A DNA stretch of 64,000 nt from Anthracocystis setariae (Eukaryota > Basidiomycota > Ustilaginomycetes > Ustilaginales > Ustilaginaceae), in the NCBI GenBank assembly GCA_928724745.1, contig CAKMXJ010000032.1, positions 1,612,001-1,676,000 of the forward strand, given 5' to 3'. Each line of letters begins with the position of its first letter. Position 1 is the first letter of the stretch. Under the pieces are notes generated by a model. That model searched no databases, was not told the DNA's origin, and saw only the letters and a program-made list of their open reading frames with translations. The position numbers and the translations under genes are program-made. Positions 19,156-27,786 of this stretch are shown here, one piece after another.

Positions 19156-19874
19156 GTCAGGAGCCCACAGCTCATATAATCAGCTTTCATCTGTATGGGA
19201 GGTTGCCAGACGGGATAGTTCTACCTTGTGTCTAAACATCGTACATCCTCCGCAAGCGTCGCAGCCGAGCACAACTTACAGTGTAACAGCTCTTAGACAT
19301 TACTATACGGATAATTCTGTCCTAGCGTTCGAGGTGGATGGACTCGTCGAAAATTGATCATTTGTACTTGTTCCCTTGCTAAAATCAAACATGATTTTTT
19401 AAAGAAATACCACGAGGACCCTGAAGCGCGTGGGCTTTGCAGCCGGGCGCGTCGATGAAATCAATTTACTGAATGAATCACGCACAGAGACACACCAACC
19501 GAAAAAAGAAACAAAAGTACGCATTATTGGCGGCTGCATCAAAACAAAAGTCGACGCCGGAACTGAATGCAAACGGCACTTCCGGTCATCGAACAAACAA
19601 TACAGTGCAGTGCAGTAGCCACCTTCGCCTTCACCCTCTTCCATCCATCCATCCATCCATCCACCTCACCCCGTATAGTATACCCCTTTTTCGACTGCAG
19701 CGTGAATACCTGGTTGCAGAAGTTGCTCGCATTTTCATCAGCTTGATCGCATCGATTTCGCTGTCAACCATCATAGCAGCCGATACATGAACAGCACCTC
19801 CACCTGCACGGCTCGCAATTTTCACGACTTGCTCGAGTTGCAGAGCAGCTCGCCACACTTCTTTCGCCATCTAG
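19156..19874. other. Intergenic: TopBP1-like 3' flank and CENP-C promoter
   Basis: 719 bp between two plus-strand genes. Contains CAACTTACAGTGTAACAG (19272-19289), TACAGTGCAGTGCAGTAG (19601-19618) and a CCAT microsatellite (19641-19660). No ORF of note was seen. The segment before 19875 is moderately CT-rich. Confidence 0.6.
19641..19660. repeat. CCAT microsatellite
   Basis: Five perfect CCAT units followed by CCAC, 214 bp upstream of the CENP-C start codon. Confidence 0.9.
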
Positions 19875-22124
19875 ATGGCTCCACAGGCCTCTCGACGCTT
19901 CCATGAAGCCGGTGTGGGCTCCCGTACCGGTCTGCGGCTGTCTGCGGTCGCACGAGACCAGGATGGATTCGAAGATCTCGAGGCTTTTTACAAAGCTTCA
20001 GAGGCTGCTCTAGACCATCGGCCGCCACCCGAGGATCATGACGATCAGGACGAGGAAGACGACTATGACTCCTTCGACGAGACTCAGTTCGGTAAGCCAC
20101 CTGCCAGCACCAACGCCCGTCGTCAGGGTGCATCGAGTAGCAGCATCATGGATATCCAGAACAGCTCGGCCCCGTCACCACATTCCGTCTTGCGCTCAGC
20201 ACGTCAGTCAGCAGCATCAAAAGGGCAGGCATCCAATATGACATTGGCGGACGACGACGACGATCTGGATTTGCCAGATCTCTCCACCGGGTCGAGGAGC
20301 TTTGATCTTGGTGCTGCGGAAACGTTTAGGTCTGCAATGACCACAACGTCATCCAGTGTACCAACAAAAGGTTTTTCAGAGAGGCAGGCATCCAAATCGC
20401 CAGTCAAGGGGAAGGCTCCTGCGGCATCACGGCGAATCGAGCTATCTGATTCGGAGGATGACCGGATGCTAACTGGATTCAATGATGACGAAAACGACGA
20501 CGACGCCGGCATGGTGGATGACTACGATATTACACCCGTACGATCCCAACTACCCGAGGCAAAGCCGAAATCTGTGCCTAAGTCTCCAGCCAGAGCAGCC
20601 ACACAACCGGCTGCGAAGAAGAGAGCCGTAGCACAGCAGGAGAGACCGGCATCGAGCTCGCGAGCAACCCAGCCGCCAAAACGCAAACCGGCCAGCCCTC
20701 GCAAGAGCAGAGCCATCGAACCAGAGCCAATGCACGAGCTCGCCTATGATGAGCCAGATGACGAACCCGGTTTTGATGCCGAAATGGTAGCTTATTCCCC
20801 ACCGCCCGAGCCGGTCCAACCACCTAAACGCAAACGAAGTCAACAACCAAAAGATTCGGATGCACCTAAGCCTTTATCAAAAGCAAGAACCAACGGTGTT
20901 GCTCGACCCACTACCACGAAAGGCGGCAAGAGCGCCAAAGCATCGTCCAATCCCACTGATGGCAAAGTCGTCGAGAAGGTGCGCCCACAGCCCCGCGTGG
21001 CGACGGTGTACGACGAGAACGGCGTGCGACGTAGCACCCGTCAGCGCTTTGCGCCGCTCGAATACTGGCGTGGTGAACACATTCGATACGGTCGACCTTC
21101 GCTGCCCTCAGGTACGACGGTGGACGATCTTCGTCGATCGCAACGACCGGGTGAGGATGAGTTTGAAGATGATCCCTCCATGATGCTCCTGCGCAAACGT
21201 GTACCTGTGTTGGATATCAAGGAGGTCATCCGTGTACCTCGGGCGCCAGGTGAGGGGACGTTTGCAGGTACTACTCGCCCCAAGGCTCGACGTCAAAGGA
21301 GCACCAAGAGCGAAGATAGGAAGTCTCGCACGCCCGATGCAGAGGCGCCCGAGGACAATTGGTTGGCGGTCGATCCGACGGAAGACACGGTGCACGCCGA
21401 AGAGGGCTGGGACGCAAAGACAGTCGAGACGGGTTTAGTGATCGATGACGACGAGGGAGAAGAGGTTGAGATGTCGATTGTGCGCACCAAGGCTTCGCTG
21501 AACCCGGTTGCAGTGATGAACCAGGAATTCCGTTTCGAGAAGCTGTTCAACTGCGGCGGGCTCATGGCCACTGGGGTGCTGCAGCTCCCTCCAGGGGCGA
21601 GGAAGCCGACGAAACCGAGCAAGGACAACAATTTCGTCTTCTGCGTCTTCCAAGGCGCTTTGCGTGTGACGGTGCATCGGAAGAGTTTCATCGTCGCTCC
21701 CGGAGGCGTATTCCAGGTGCCTGCAGGCAACACGTATTCGCTGGAGAATATCTGCGAGCGCGATGTGCATTTGTTCTTCGCCCAATGCAGGAAGACCAAA
21801 AAGGCGAATGCGGGCGATCTAACGACGTTCACACAGATGAGCGATACGAGTTATGGCACGCCGGGATTGTCGTCTGCTAGGGAGTTGATAGCCGGAGCGA
21901 GGGGGCCGTATACGGGGAATTCCATTCTTCCACGCGAGCATGTGGTGCAGGAGCACGGGGGTGGAGTGAAAGGGTCGGTAGGAGCAGAATCGAAGGGGCA
22001 GTCGAGAATGGGGCAAGGGAAGCAAGTGATGGCGGAGGATAGCGATCAGGAGGAGAGTGAAGAGGATGATTTCGAATCGAGTCGACAGGTCAAGACCAAG
22101 AAACGCGTCTTCCGCAAGCTTTAG
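19875..22124 (+). CDS. MIF2: Inner-kinetochore protein CENP-C (Mif2/Cnp3)
   Basis: 749 aa. It bridges CENP-A nucleosomes to the outer kinetochore. The N-terminus (FHEAGVGSRTGLRLSAVARDQDGFEDLEAFY) matches the fungal Mif2 head that contacts the Mis12 complex. The CENP-C motif is at residues about 380-400 (RRSTRQRFAPLEYWRGEHIRYGR, core Trp and Tyr present) and binds the CENP-A tail and H2A/H2B. The C-terminal cupin dimerisation fold is at about 540-645 (FNCGGLMATGVLQLPPGARKP, FCVFQGALRVTVHR, VPAGNTYSLENI). The middle is acidic/Ser-rich and disordered, with basic patches (KRKPASPRKSR). The gene lies downstream of the TopBP1-like gene on the same strand but has its own 719-bp spacer, so a shared transcript is unlikely. 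Confidence 0.95.
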   Translation: MAPQASRRFHEAGVGSRTGLRLSAVARDQDGFEDLEAFYKASEAALDHRPPPEDHDDQDEEDDYDSFDETQFGKPPASTNARRQGASSSSIMDIQNSSAPSPHSVLRSARQSAASKGQASNMTLADDDDDLDLPDLSTGSRSFDLGAAETFRSAMTTTSSSVPTKGFSERQASKSPVKGKAPAASRRIELSDSEDDRMLTGFNDDENDDDAGMVDDYDITPVRSQLPEAKPKSVPKSPARAATQPAAKKRAVAQQERPASSSRATQPPKRKPASPRKSRAIEPEPMHELAYDEPDDEPGFDAEMVAYSPPPEPVQPPKRKRSQQPKDSDAPKPLSKARTNGVARPTTTKGGKSAKASSNPTDGKVVEKVRPQPRVATVYDENGVRRSTRQRFAPLEYWRGEHIRYGRPSLPSGTTVDDLRRSQRPGEDEFEDDPSMMLLRKRVPVLDIKEVIRVPRAPGEGTFAGTTRPKARRQRSTKSEDRKSRTPDAEAPEDNWLAVDPTEDTVHAEEGWDAKTVETGLVIDDDEGEEVEMSIVRTKASLNPVAVMNQEFRFEKLFNCGGLMATGVLQLPPGARKPTKPSKDNNFVFCVFQGALRVTVHRKSFIVAPGGVFQVPAGNTYSLENICERDVHLFFAQCRKTKKANAGDLTTFTQMSDTSYGTPGLSSARELIAGARGPYTGNSILPREHVVQEHGGGVKGSVGAESKGQSRMGQGKQVMAEDSDQEESEEDDFESSRQVKTKKRVFRKL

Positions 22125-22482
22125 CAGCCTTCGTCAGTAGTGTAACGAAAGTCAATTGTATACCCTTTCAGATCTTCGTGTGAAGCCGATGAGAATGATG
22201 GCAAATGGAGATTGTACTTTGAGGCTGGAAGCTGTCAGATTAAAGGTAGTTGGGTGTTGGGCAGATCGGCGTGGTGAGGAGTGGATATCCCGCGGAGATA
22301 GAGAAGGTGGAGAATTTGACGACGAGCATTTTTGAGGGTTTGGTTTGAAAAGTTCTTGTCGTGCAATCCTCTCTGTCTGGTCACCACCATCATCATTATC
22401 ATCGTCATCCATTCGCTTTCGCAACAGCTCGAGTATCATGGAAAAGCCTTTCATGACTACCATATTATAGCGAGGGACTGAA
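22125..22482. other. Intergenic: CENP-C 3' flank / thiouridylase promoter
   Basis: 358 bp. Contains a CAT/CATC-rich stretch (about 22383-22410). A 120-codon minus-strand frame here is low-complexity and overlaps the next gene's start, so it is not called. Confidence 0.5.
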
Positions 22483-23970
22483 ATGCGGATCGCCAAGAAC
22501 CTCAGACCTGCCAATTGGCTCGGTGGGCGGAGTCAGGCACTCGGCCAGGCTCCGCCCTTCGCGTCTCCGAACGCTGTGGCAACAACGAACCTGCTCGCAT
22601 CGTATCACTCAGGCACTTCACTCGCCAGGAAAAGCAGCTTGAGCGCTTCAGACACACAATTTCATCCACGATGGAGTAGAACACTCAGCTCATCATCCAC
22701 CGAACCCAATTTCGACCAGCTGGCCCAACGCTACGGACCGAAGAAAGGCGACCACATCACTGTGGCGCTGTCCGGAGGAGTCGATTCCTCTGTGGCCGCT
22801 CTCCTCCTCGCGCAATCCTCGCTCTATTCCCTATCCGCCGTGTTCATGCGCAACTGGAACGAGCTCGACGAAAGTGGAACGCTCGAGCCCGGATCCGGTG
22901 GCGCGTCCGGATGCTCCTGGCAACGCGACTGGGAAGACGTACAATCGGTCTGTCGACATCTCGGCAACATCCCCATCAAGATGGTCGATCTGAGCAAGGA
23001 GTACTGGAACCAAGTATTCGAACCAGCTTTGGACGAATGGAGAGAGGGTACCACGCCCAACCCAGACGTGAGCTGCAACAAGGAGATCAAGTTCGGCGCG
23101 CTCATGGACCGCATTCTGCCCTCTTCCTCCCTGTGTGCCACAGCGCAGATTGAGAGGGGCACAAAATCGTGGTTGGCGACGGGTCATTACGCAAGGGTAG
23201 GCTGGTCAATCGATGGACGAGCGATGCTGATGCGCGCCAAAGACAGGGAGAAGGACCAAACGTATTTCCTTTCCTCGGTCGCCGAGGATCGATTGGCACA
23301 CGCGCACTTCCCCCTCGCGAACCTGTTAAAAAGCGAAGTGAGGGAGTTGGCGCAGAAGTACGAGCTGCCCAATGCGCAGAGGAGGGAATCGATGGGGATC
23401 TGTTTCATTGGCACCCGCCGCTCAGATGGCAAGACCGTGAGCAAGACGCAAGGATTCTCCACTTTCCTCAACGGCTACATCGCCTCTCCACCGGGCGAGC
23501 TCGTGGACGAACATGGCAAGGTGGTAGGCGAGCACAAAGGGTTGCATACACTTACGGTCGGCCAGAGCGCGCGGATCTCGGGAGCTCACGCCAAGTATTA
23601 TGTAGCGAAAAAAGACGTCGAGAAGAACCGGATTACGGTCGTTCAGGGCAAGGACCATCCGATGCTGATGTGTAAGAGGCTTATAGTGGATAGGATGGAG
23701 TGGATATGGAATGAGCCCCCACCAGAGTTGAAGGAGATGGGGGGAAGTGTACAGCTGCGGGCGAAAGTGAGGTATCGACAGACGGAAATCGAGTGTATTG
23801 TCAGGAACGAGGCAGGAACGCGGGGGTATGTGGTGGACTTCCCAGAACCGGCGTTGGCAGTGGCACCAGGCCAAGCCTTGGTATTATGGAGAGAAGAATG
23901 GTGTTTAGGAAGTGCGCCCATTCAATCTGTCGAGACGTTTTACGACCAGCAGGCTCGATCTGAACTTTAA
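22483..23970 (+). CDS. SLM3: Mitochondrial tRNA-specific 2-thiouridylase (MnmA/Mtu1/Slm3)
   Basis: 495 aa. It thiolates U34 of mitochondrial tRNA-Lys, -Glu and -Gln at C2. The first about 80 residues are Arg/Ser/Ala-rich with almost no acids, a mitochondrial presequence. The PP-loop SGGVDSS is near residue 96, followed by MRNWNE. The first catalytic Cys is in NPDVSCNKEIKFG and the persulfide-forming Cys is in MGICFIG; both are present. ATGHYAR, KDQTYFLSS and a C-terminal beta-barrel (LRAKVRYRQTE, VAPGQALVLW) complete the fold. Length matches yeast Slm3 (417) plus a longer leader. No introns. Confidence 0.96.
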   Translation: MRIAKNLRPANWLGGRSQALGQAPPFASPNAVATTNLLASYHSGTSLARKSSLSASDTQFHPRWSRTLSSSSTEPNFDQLAQRYGPKKGDHITVALSGGVDSSVAALLLAQSSLYSLSAVFMRNWNELDESGTLEPGSGGASGCSWQRDWEDVQSVCRHLGNIPIKMVDLSKEYWNQVFEPALDEWREGTTPNPDVSCNKEIKFGALMDRILPSSSLCATAQIERGTKSWLATGHYARVGWSIDGRAMLMRAKDREKDQTYFLSSVAEDRLAHAHFPLANLLKSEVRELAQKYELPNAQRRESMGICFIGTRRSDGKTVSKTQGFSTFLNGYIASPPGELVDEHGKVVGEHKGLHTLTVGQSARISGAHAKYYVAKKDVEKNRITVVQGKDHPMLMCKRLIVDRMEWIWNEPPPELKEMGGSVQLRAKVRYRQTEIECIVRNEAGTRGYVVDFPEPALAVAPGQALVLWREEWCLGSAPIQSVETFYDQQARSEL

Positions 23971-24445
23971 TGACTTTGCAACATTCATCAGCAGCAGCAT
24001 GGTATGAGGCCCATTCTGTTCAACGTTCCTCCCTCTTGTTCTTCTCTCTTGCCACTACGCATCTGTATTTGCACCTATATCATATTCATAACACTACATC
24101 AATCGTGCCTGTTTGTCCTGACCGCTCCAACGATGTTGCGAATGATCGAATGGTGGTAGGATATTGCTCGAAAAAGATTGTGGCTGAGGTTGGAACGAGG
24201 AAGGCGAGCAAGTCAGATCGATCGCGCCCAACTCCCATCCGATTTTCCGCCGATCTGAAAAAGTGGATCCGAACAACACCGGCACAGGGTCTGAGCGCTG
24301 AGGGAATTACTTTTTTCCACATTCCGGCACTTCCGAGCGATTCCTTGCGTCCTGTTCACTCAGCTCGAGCTGGATCAAGTCAACCCTTCGAGTTGAGAAC
24401 TCGAACCTCACTTCTGATCCACCACTACAGACGACGCAAGCAAAC
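23971..24445. other. Intergenic: thiouridylase 3' flank / SAM37 promoter
   Basis: 475 bp between two plus-strand genes. No repeat or strong element was seen, apart from a TTTTTTCC run (24309-24317) and a pyrimidine-rich start-proximal segment. Confidence 0.45.
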
Positions 24446-25918
24446 ATGGCGACCCAAACCGAGGTCTCGGCTTCGGCCATTCCGAAGACACTGCGTCTGC
24501 ACGTCTGGGGAACCTCGTCCACGATCCCTACCCTCGACCCCACCAGCCTCTACGCCACTTCGCTGCTCTACGCTGCTTTCGGAGACAAGGACGATGTGAA
24601 GCTCCAAGTCGCTTCCGCATCGACCTCGCTATCACGTGTGCCGACGTTACAGATCCTCGATGAGAATGCATCCACCGTCGAGGTGATTGACACCGTCGAC
24701 ACCATCCTCTCCTACTGCATCTCCGCCGGACTCGACTCGGCCACGACTTCTCCAGAGACCTCGGCCAAGGCGACAGCTCTCCATGCACTTCTCGACGATC
24801 AGCTTCTCAACCTGACATTGCACTCTCTGTTCAGTTTGCCCTCCAACTACCGCACCGTCACCGCGCCCGCGTACTCCGCCGTCGGAGGCACCGCCAAACC
24901 CTCTTCGTCGCTCGCAAAGCTCGCACAGCTGCCGCTTTCTTTTCAGCCAAGCATCCCTTCGAGGCTACGAAACGTGGTCGAGGCTCGCTTGACCACGGTG
25001 GGGCTGTGGGGCTTGGGTGGCCGCGAAGCGAGTGCACACAAGAGCGAAGCGGACGACCTCGCCGCCCGTGCAGGTATCGTTCCTGCCAAGAAGAAAGGAC
25101 TGGGTCAAGGCGCCAAGGAAGCAGTCAAGGACGAGTTCGAGAGAAGCAAGCTCGTCACGAAAGCGCGAGACGTACTGGACGTCGTATCTGCAGCGCTGGA
25201 AACCGGCTTGATCGGCGGTCAACAGATTACTTCGCTCGATGTACACGTGTTTGCGTACCTCGCACCGCTAGTGTTTGCCTCGCCCAAGCTGCCCGTCGAT
25301 ACTCTGCCCCGGCTCGTCTCGACTACCTATCCCAGCCTCGCAGCATATCTGTCCAGAACGAAGGATGCGCTTTTCGCCAACGAGCTCACCTGGGCGTCGC
25401 CGGAAGAAACCAACGCCAACGCGCATAAGCTAGCGGCGGCGGCGGCTGGTTCGGGCGGCGGTTCGAATCTGTGGAGTTACCTCTGGCCGTTCACGGCACC
25501 TCTCAACAATGACATCGACACCTCGACGACGACAACGGTAGAATCGGAAAAGGCAAGTCTCCCATATCATTCCTATCCCCAACCCCAACATCGCACAGGC
25601 GCACCAAGGAAAAAGGATTCCACCGCCGCGTCGTCGTCGTCTTCTCCCGAAGACCGACGCGTGAGACTCGGACGAGCATTGTGGATCTGCACCGCCCTGC
25701 TCGGGCTGGTGGGGTATACTTTTGCCAGTGGCATTGTGAGTGTTCGCATTATCGATGCTGATGAGGAAGTCGACGACGATGATGAGGAAGATGAGGAAGA
25801 GGAAGAGGGGGAGTGGGAGGTGGCCGATGGCGAAGAGGACGAGGACGAGGAGGAGGGGGAGATTGAAGATGAGTTGGATCTGGAAGATGATGGTTTGGGG
25901 GATGATGATGAGTATTGA
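24446..25918 (+). CDS. SAM37: SAM/TOB complex subunit Sam37 (metaxin family)
   Basis: 490 aa. Metaxin/Sam37 proteins act with Sam50 and Sam35 in inserting beta-barrel proteins into the mitochondrial outer membrane. The N-terminal thioredoxin-like half begins LRLHVWGTSSTIPTLDPTSLYATSLLYAAF, the characteristic Sam37 start. The GST-C-like half contains TSLDVHVFAYLAPLVFASPKLPVDTL (residues about 265-290). A single membrane helix (ALWICTALLGLVGYTFASGIV, about 408-430) is followed by a very acidic tail of about 55 residues, mostly Asp/Glu. The tail is unusual for the family as I know it. The Sam37 call is firm for the metaxin fold, less so for the exact paralogue. Confidence 0.85.
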   Translation: MATQTEVSASAIPKTLRLHVWGTSSTIPTLDPTSLYATSLLYAAFGDKDDVKLQVASASTSLSRVPTLQILDENASTVEVIDTVDTILSYCISAGLDSATTSPETSAKATALHALLDDQLLNLTLHSLFSLPSNYRTVTAPAYSAVGGTAKPSSSLAKLAQLPLSFQPSIPSRLRNVVEARLTTVGLWGLGGREASAHKSEADDLAARAGIVPAKKKGLGQGAKEAVKDEFERSKLVTKARDVLDVVSAALETGLIGGQQITSLDVHVFAYLAPLVFASPKLPVDTLPRLVSTTYPSLAAYLSRTKDALFANELTWASPEETNANAHKLAAAAAGSGGGSNLWSYLWPFTAPLNNDIDTSTTTTVESEKASLPYHSYPQPQHRTGAPRKKDSTAASSSSSPEDRRVRLGRALWICTALLGLVGYTFASGIVSVRIIDADEEVDDDDEEDEEEEEGEWEVADGEEDEDEEEGEIEDELDLEDDGLGDDDEY

Positions 25919-26116
25919 AAACTGTATGCTATTCGAGAAAGGAAACCAAACCAAACACTTTGTTGTTGATTTGCTATGGATTCAGCCTGGGACTCGTCGT
26001 GCTTCATGAGCCGCCCTCACTGACACACTCATCCTTCTTATCTTCTCACACAGCCGCGGCAAGCTACATTCGTCACCCACGATGCATCCACCAGCTGTGC
26101 TGCGCCTTCCCTCCGC

Positions 26117-27391
26117 GTGGACGCTGCGGGGGCGAAATCGTCACCGGTGTGTCCGAGGACGCGACACATTGTCACGGGTACGTTCAACTCTGCGTCGTTG
26201 TTCGTGCTCGCGTACGATGTGCTGTCGTCGCCTCGACTGACGATCACGCAAGAGCTGGAAGCTGAGGGACCGCATCAGTATTTGGCGCTGGGAGTGTCGT
26301 CGCTCTCGACACAGACTGTGTATGCCACGACGTGGGGCAACCCGTCTGCGCTGTCCGCTTGGCATGTTTCTCCGTCGGACCATACACTTACGTTTGGGAA
26401 TCGGGCGGAGATCACGGCGACGGGGAGCTATGTGCATACGCAACCGCCTGCGTACTGGACGTTGAGTGCGCCTGGGTTCGGCTCGACGCCAGGCGTGAGT
26501 CGGTGGTTAGGTTCCGCTGGTGGCCCCACAGGCGAGCTGCATACCCTGGACCCCGAAACCGGTGCGATCGCAACCAAAGTCAAGCAACTCATCTTCCTAC
26601 CGGGAGGTGCGGAAGAGTTGAAGAGTGCGGATAAGACCCGCAAGGCGTTGCGCTATGGTGCGCATTCGTTCGATTGTTCCGCATCGTCGGTGGAGCAGTC
26701 GCAGGTGGCGTTTATCGCGGATCTCGGTAGCAATTCAGTGAAAGCGTATAAGTTCCCGGAGCTCGAATTCATCTACGAGGTTGAAAGTAAGCGCGAGGGA
26801 GATGGACCTAGACATTCGATTCCACATCCTGGTTTGCCGTTGCTTTTCACGGTGACCGAACATTCCAACTATGTCGACGTGTACCGTATTCCCTCGCCTC
26901 TCGCCGATTCGCCGATTTACCACCTTGCAAGCGCGGACATGCTCCTCCCGCACCAAACTCCGCATCGCTCCCAATACAGAGGCGATACGCTCCGCTTCTC
27001 ATCCACCCTCTCCCACCTGTTCGCCACCACGCGAGGCAAAACCCCGCAAACCAAAGGAATCCTCCTAGCCTACCGCCTCGAAACCACCCACGACGACGAG
27101 GAGCTACAAGTAACATTGACCGAAGTGGCGCGATTCCAGACGAGGACGAGCGGAGGCAAGGCCAACGCCATTGAACTTGCCCCAAGCCACGCCCAGCCGC
27201 AGCCGCAGGCGAAAGAGGAGGAGGAGGAGGAGGATTTGCTTATCCTCACCGACGACGAACAAGGCTTCCTCGACGTGATCTCGTTCAATCGCACCAGTGA
27301 AACTTTCACCATCCAGGCAACCACCCAATTACCCCCTCTGAATTCAGGCGAACCCCAAGGCGCAAGTCATGCCATTTGGCTCCTCAATTAA
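26117..27391 (+). CDS. Lactonase-fold carboxy-cis,cis-muconate cyclase-like protein, start unresolved
   Basis: About 424 aa of a seven-bladed propeller of the lactonase/CMLE family. Supporting segments: RHIVTGTFNSASLFVLAYDV, LALGVSSLSTQTVYATTW, FIADLGSNSVKAYKFPEL, HSIPHPGLPLLFTVTEHSNYVDVY, LRFSSTLSHLFATTRG. In fungi, 3-carboxy-cis,cis-muconate cyclase acts in the protocatechuate branch of aromatic breakdown; relatives are 6-phosphogluconolactonases. The frame has no ATG before the conserved part. It is open from 26024, with GTG at 26117. A short upstream exon is likely: ATG at 25976, possible donor GT at 25996, branch-like CTGAC at 26020-26024. Acceptor AGs at 26053 (wrong phase) and 26094 (in phase) are available. 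The 5' end is therefore provisional. Confidence 0.75.
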   Translation: MDAAGAKSSPVCPRTRHIVTGTFNSASLFVLAYDVLSSPRLTITQELEAEGPHQYLALGVSSLSTQTVYATTWGNPSALSAWHVSPSDHTLTFGNRAEITATGSYVHTQPPAYWTLSAPGFGSTPGVSRWLGSAGGPTGELHTLDPETGAIATKVKQLIFLPGGAEELKSADKTRKALRYGAHSFDCSASSVEQSQVAFIADLGSNSVKAYKFPELEFIYEVESKREGDGPRHSIPHPGLPLLFTVTEHSNYVDVYRIPSPLADSPIYHLASADMLLPHQTPHRSQYRGDTLRFSSTLSHLFATTRGKTPQTKGILLAYRLETTHDDEELQVTLTEVARFQTRTSGGKANAIELAPSHAQPQPQAKEEEEEEDLLILTDDEQGFLDVISFNRTSETFTIQATTQLPPLNSGEPQGASHAIWLLN

Positions 27392-27579
27392 CGTCGCCGT
27401 CAAAAAGTCTCTCTCGCCTAAGTAGAGCAGGACTTCAGCAAGGGACAGGAAACCACAGACATGGAGAAAAAAAAAACGACAAATGATGAAATGATGATGG
27501 ACAGAAATATTGCGTGTATCCGTATTTCCCATGACCTGACATGACTATGTGAATGAACCAAAGAGAAGTTTTGACCTTG

Positions 27580-27658
<79 letters not shown>

Positions 27659-27786
27659 AGAGAGAAGAGAGAGAGAGAAGAGAAGAAGAGAAGAAGAGAG
27701 AGAGAGAGAGAGAGAGAAGGAAAGAGAAGAGAGAGAGAGAAGAGAGCCCGAGGGGTAAGGGGGGTAAGGGAGGGGGGGGAGAGAGA
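27392..27786. other. Convergent 3' flanks with long GA tract
   Basis: 395 bp between stop codons of the lactonase gene (+) and the Ser-rich protein gene (-). Dominated by the polypurine tract described separately; no gene. Confidence 0.7.
27584..27785. repeat. GA microsatellite and polypurine tract
   Basis: About 35 uninterrupted AG/GA units (27584-27654) are followed by imperfect GA/GAA, then G-rich purine sequence with very few pyrimidines. It reaches the stop codon of the minus-strand neighbour, so both 3' UTRs probably carry it. Confidence 0.95.
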
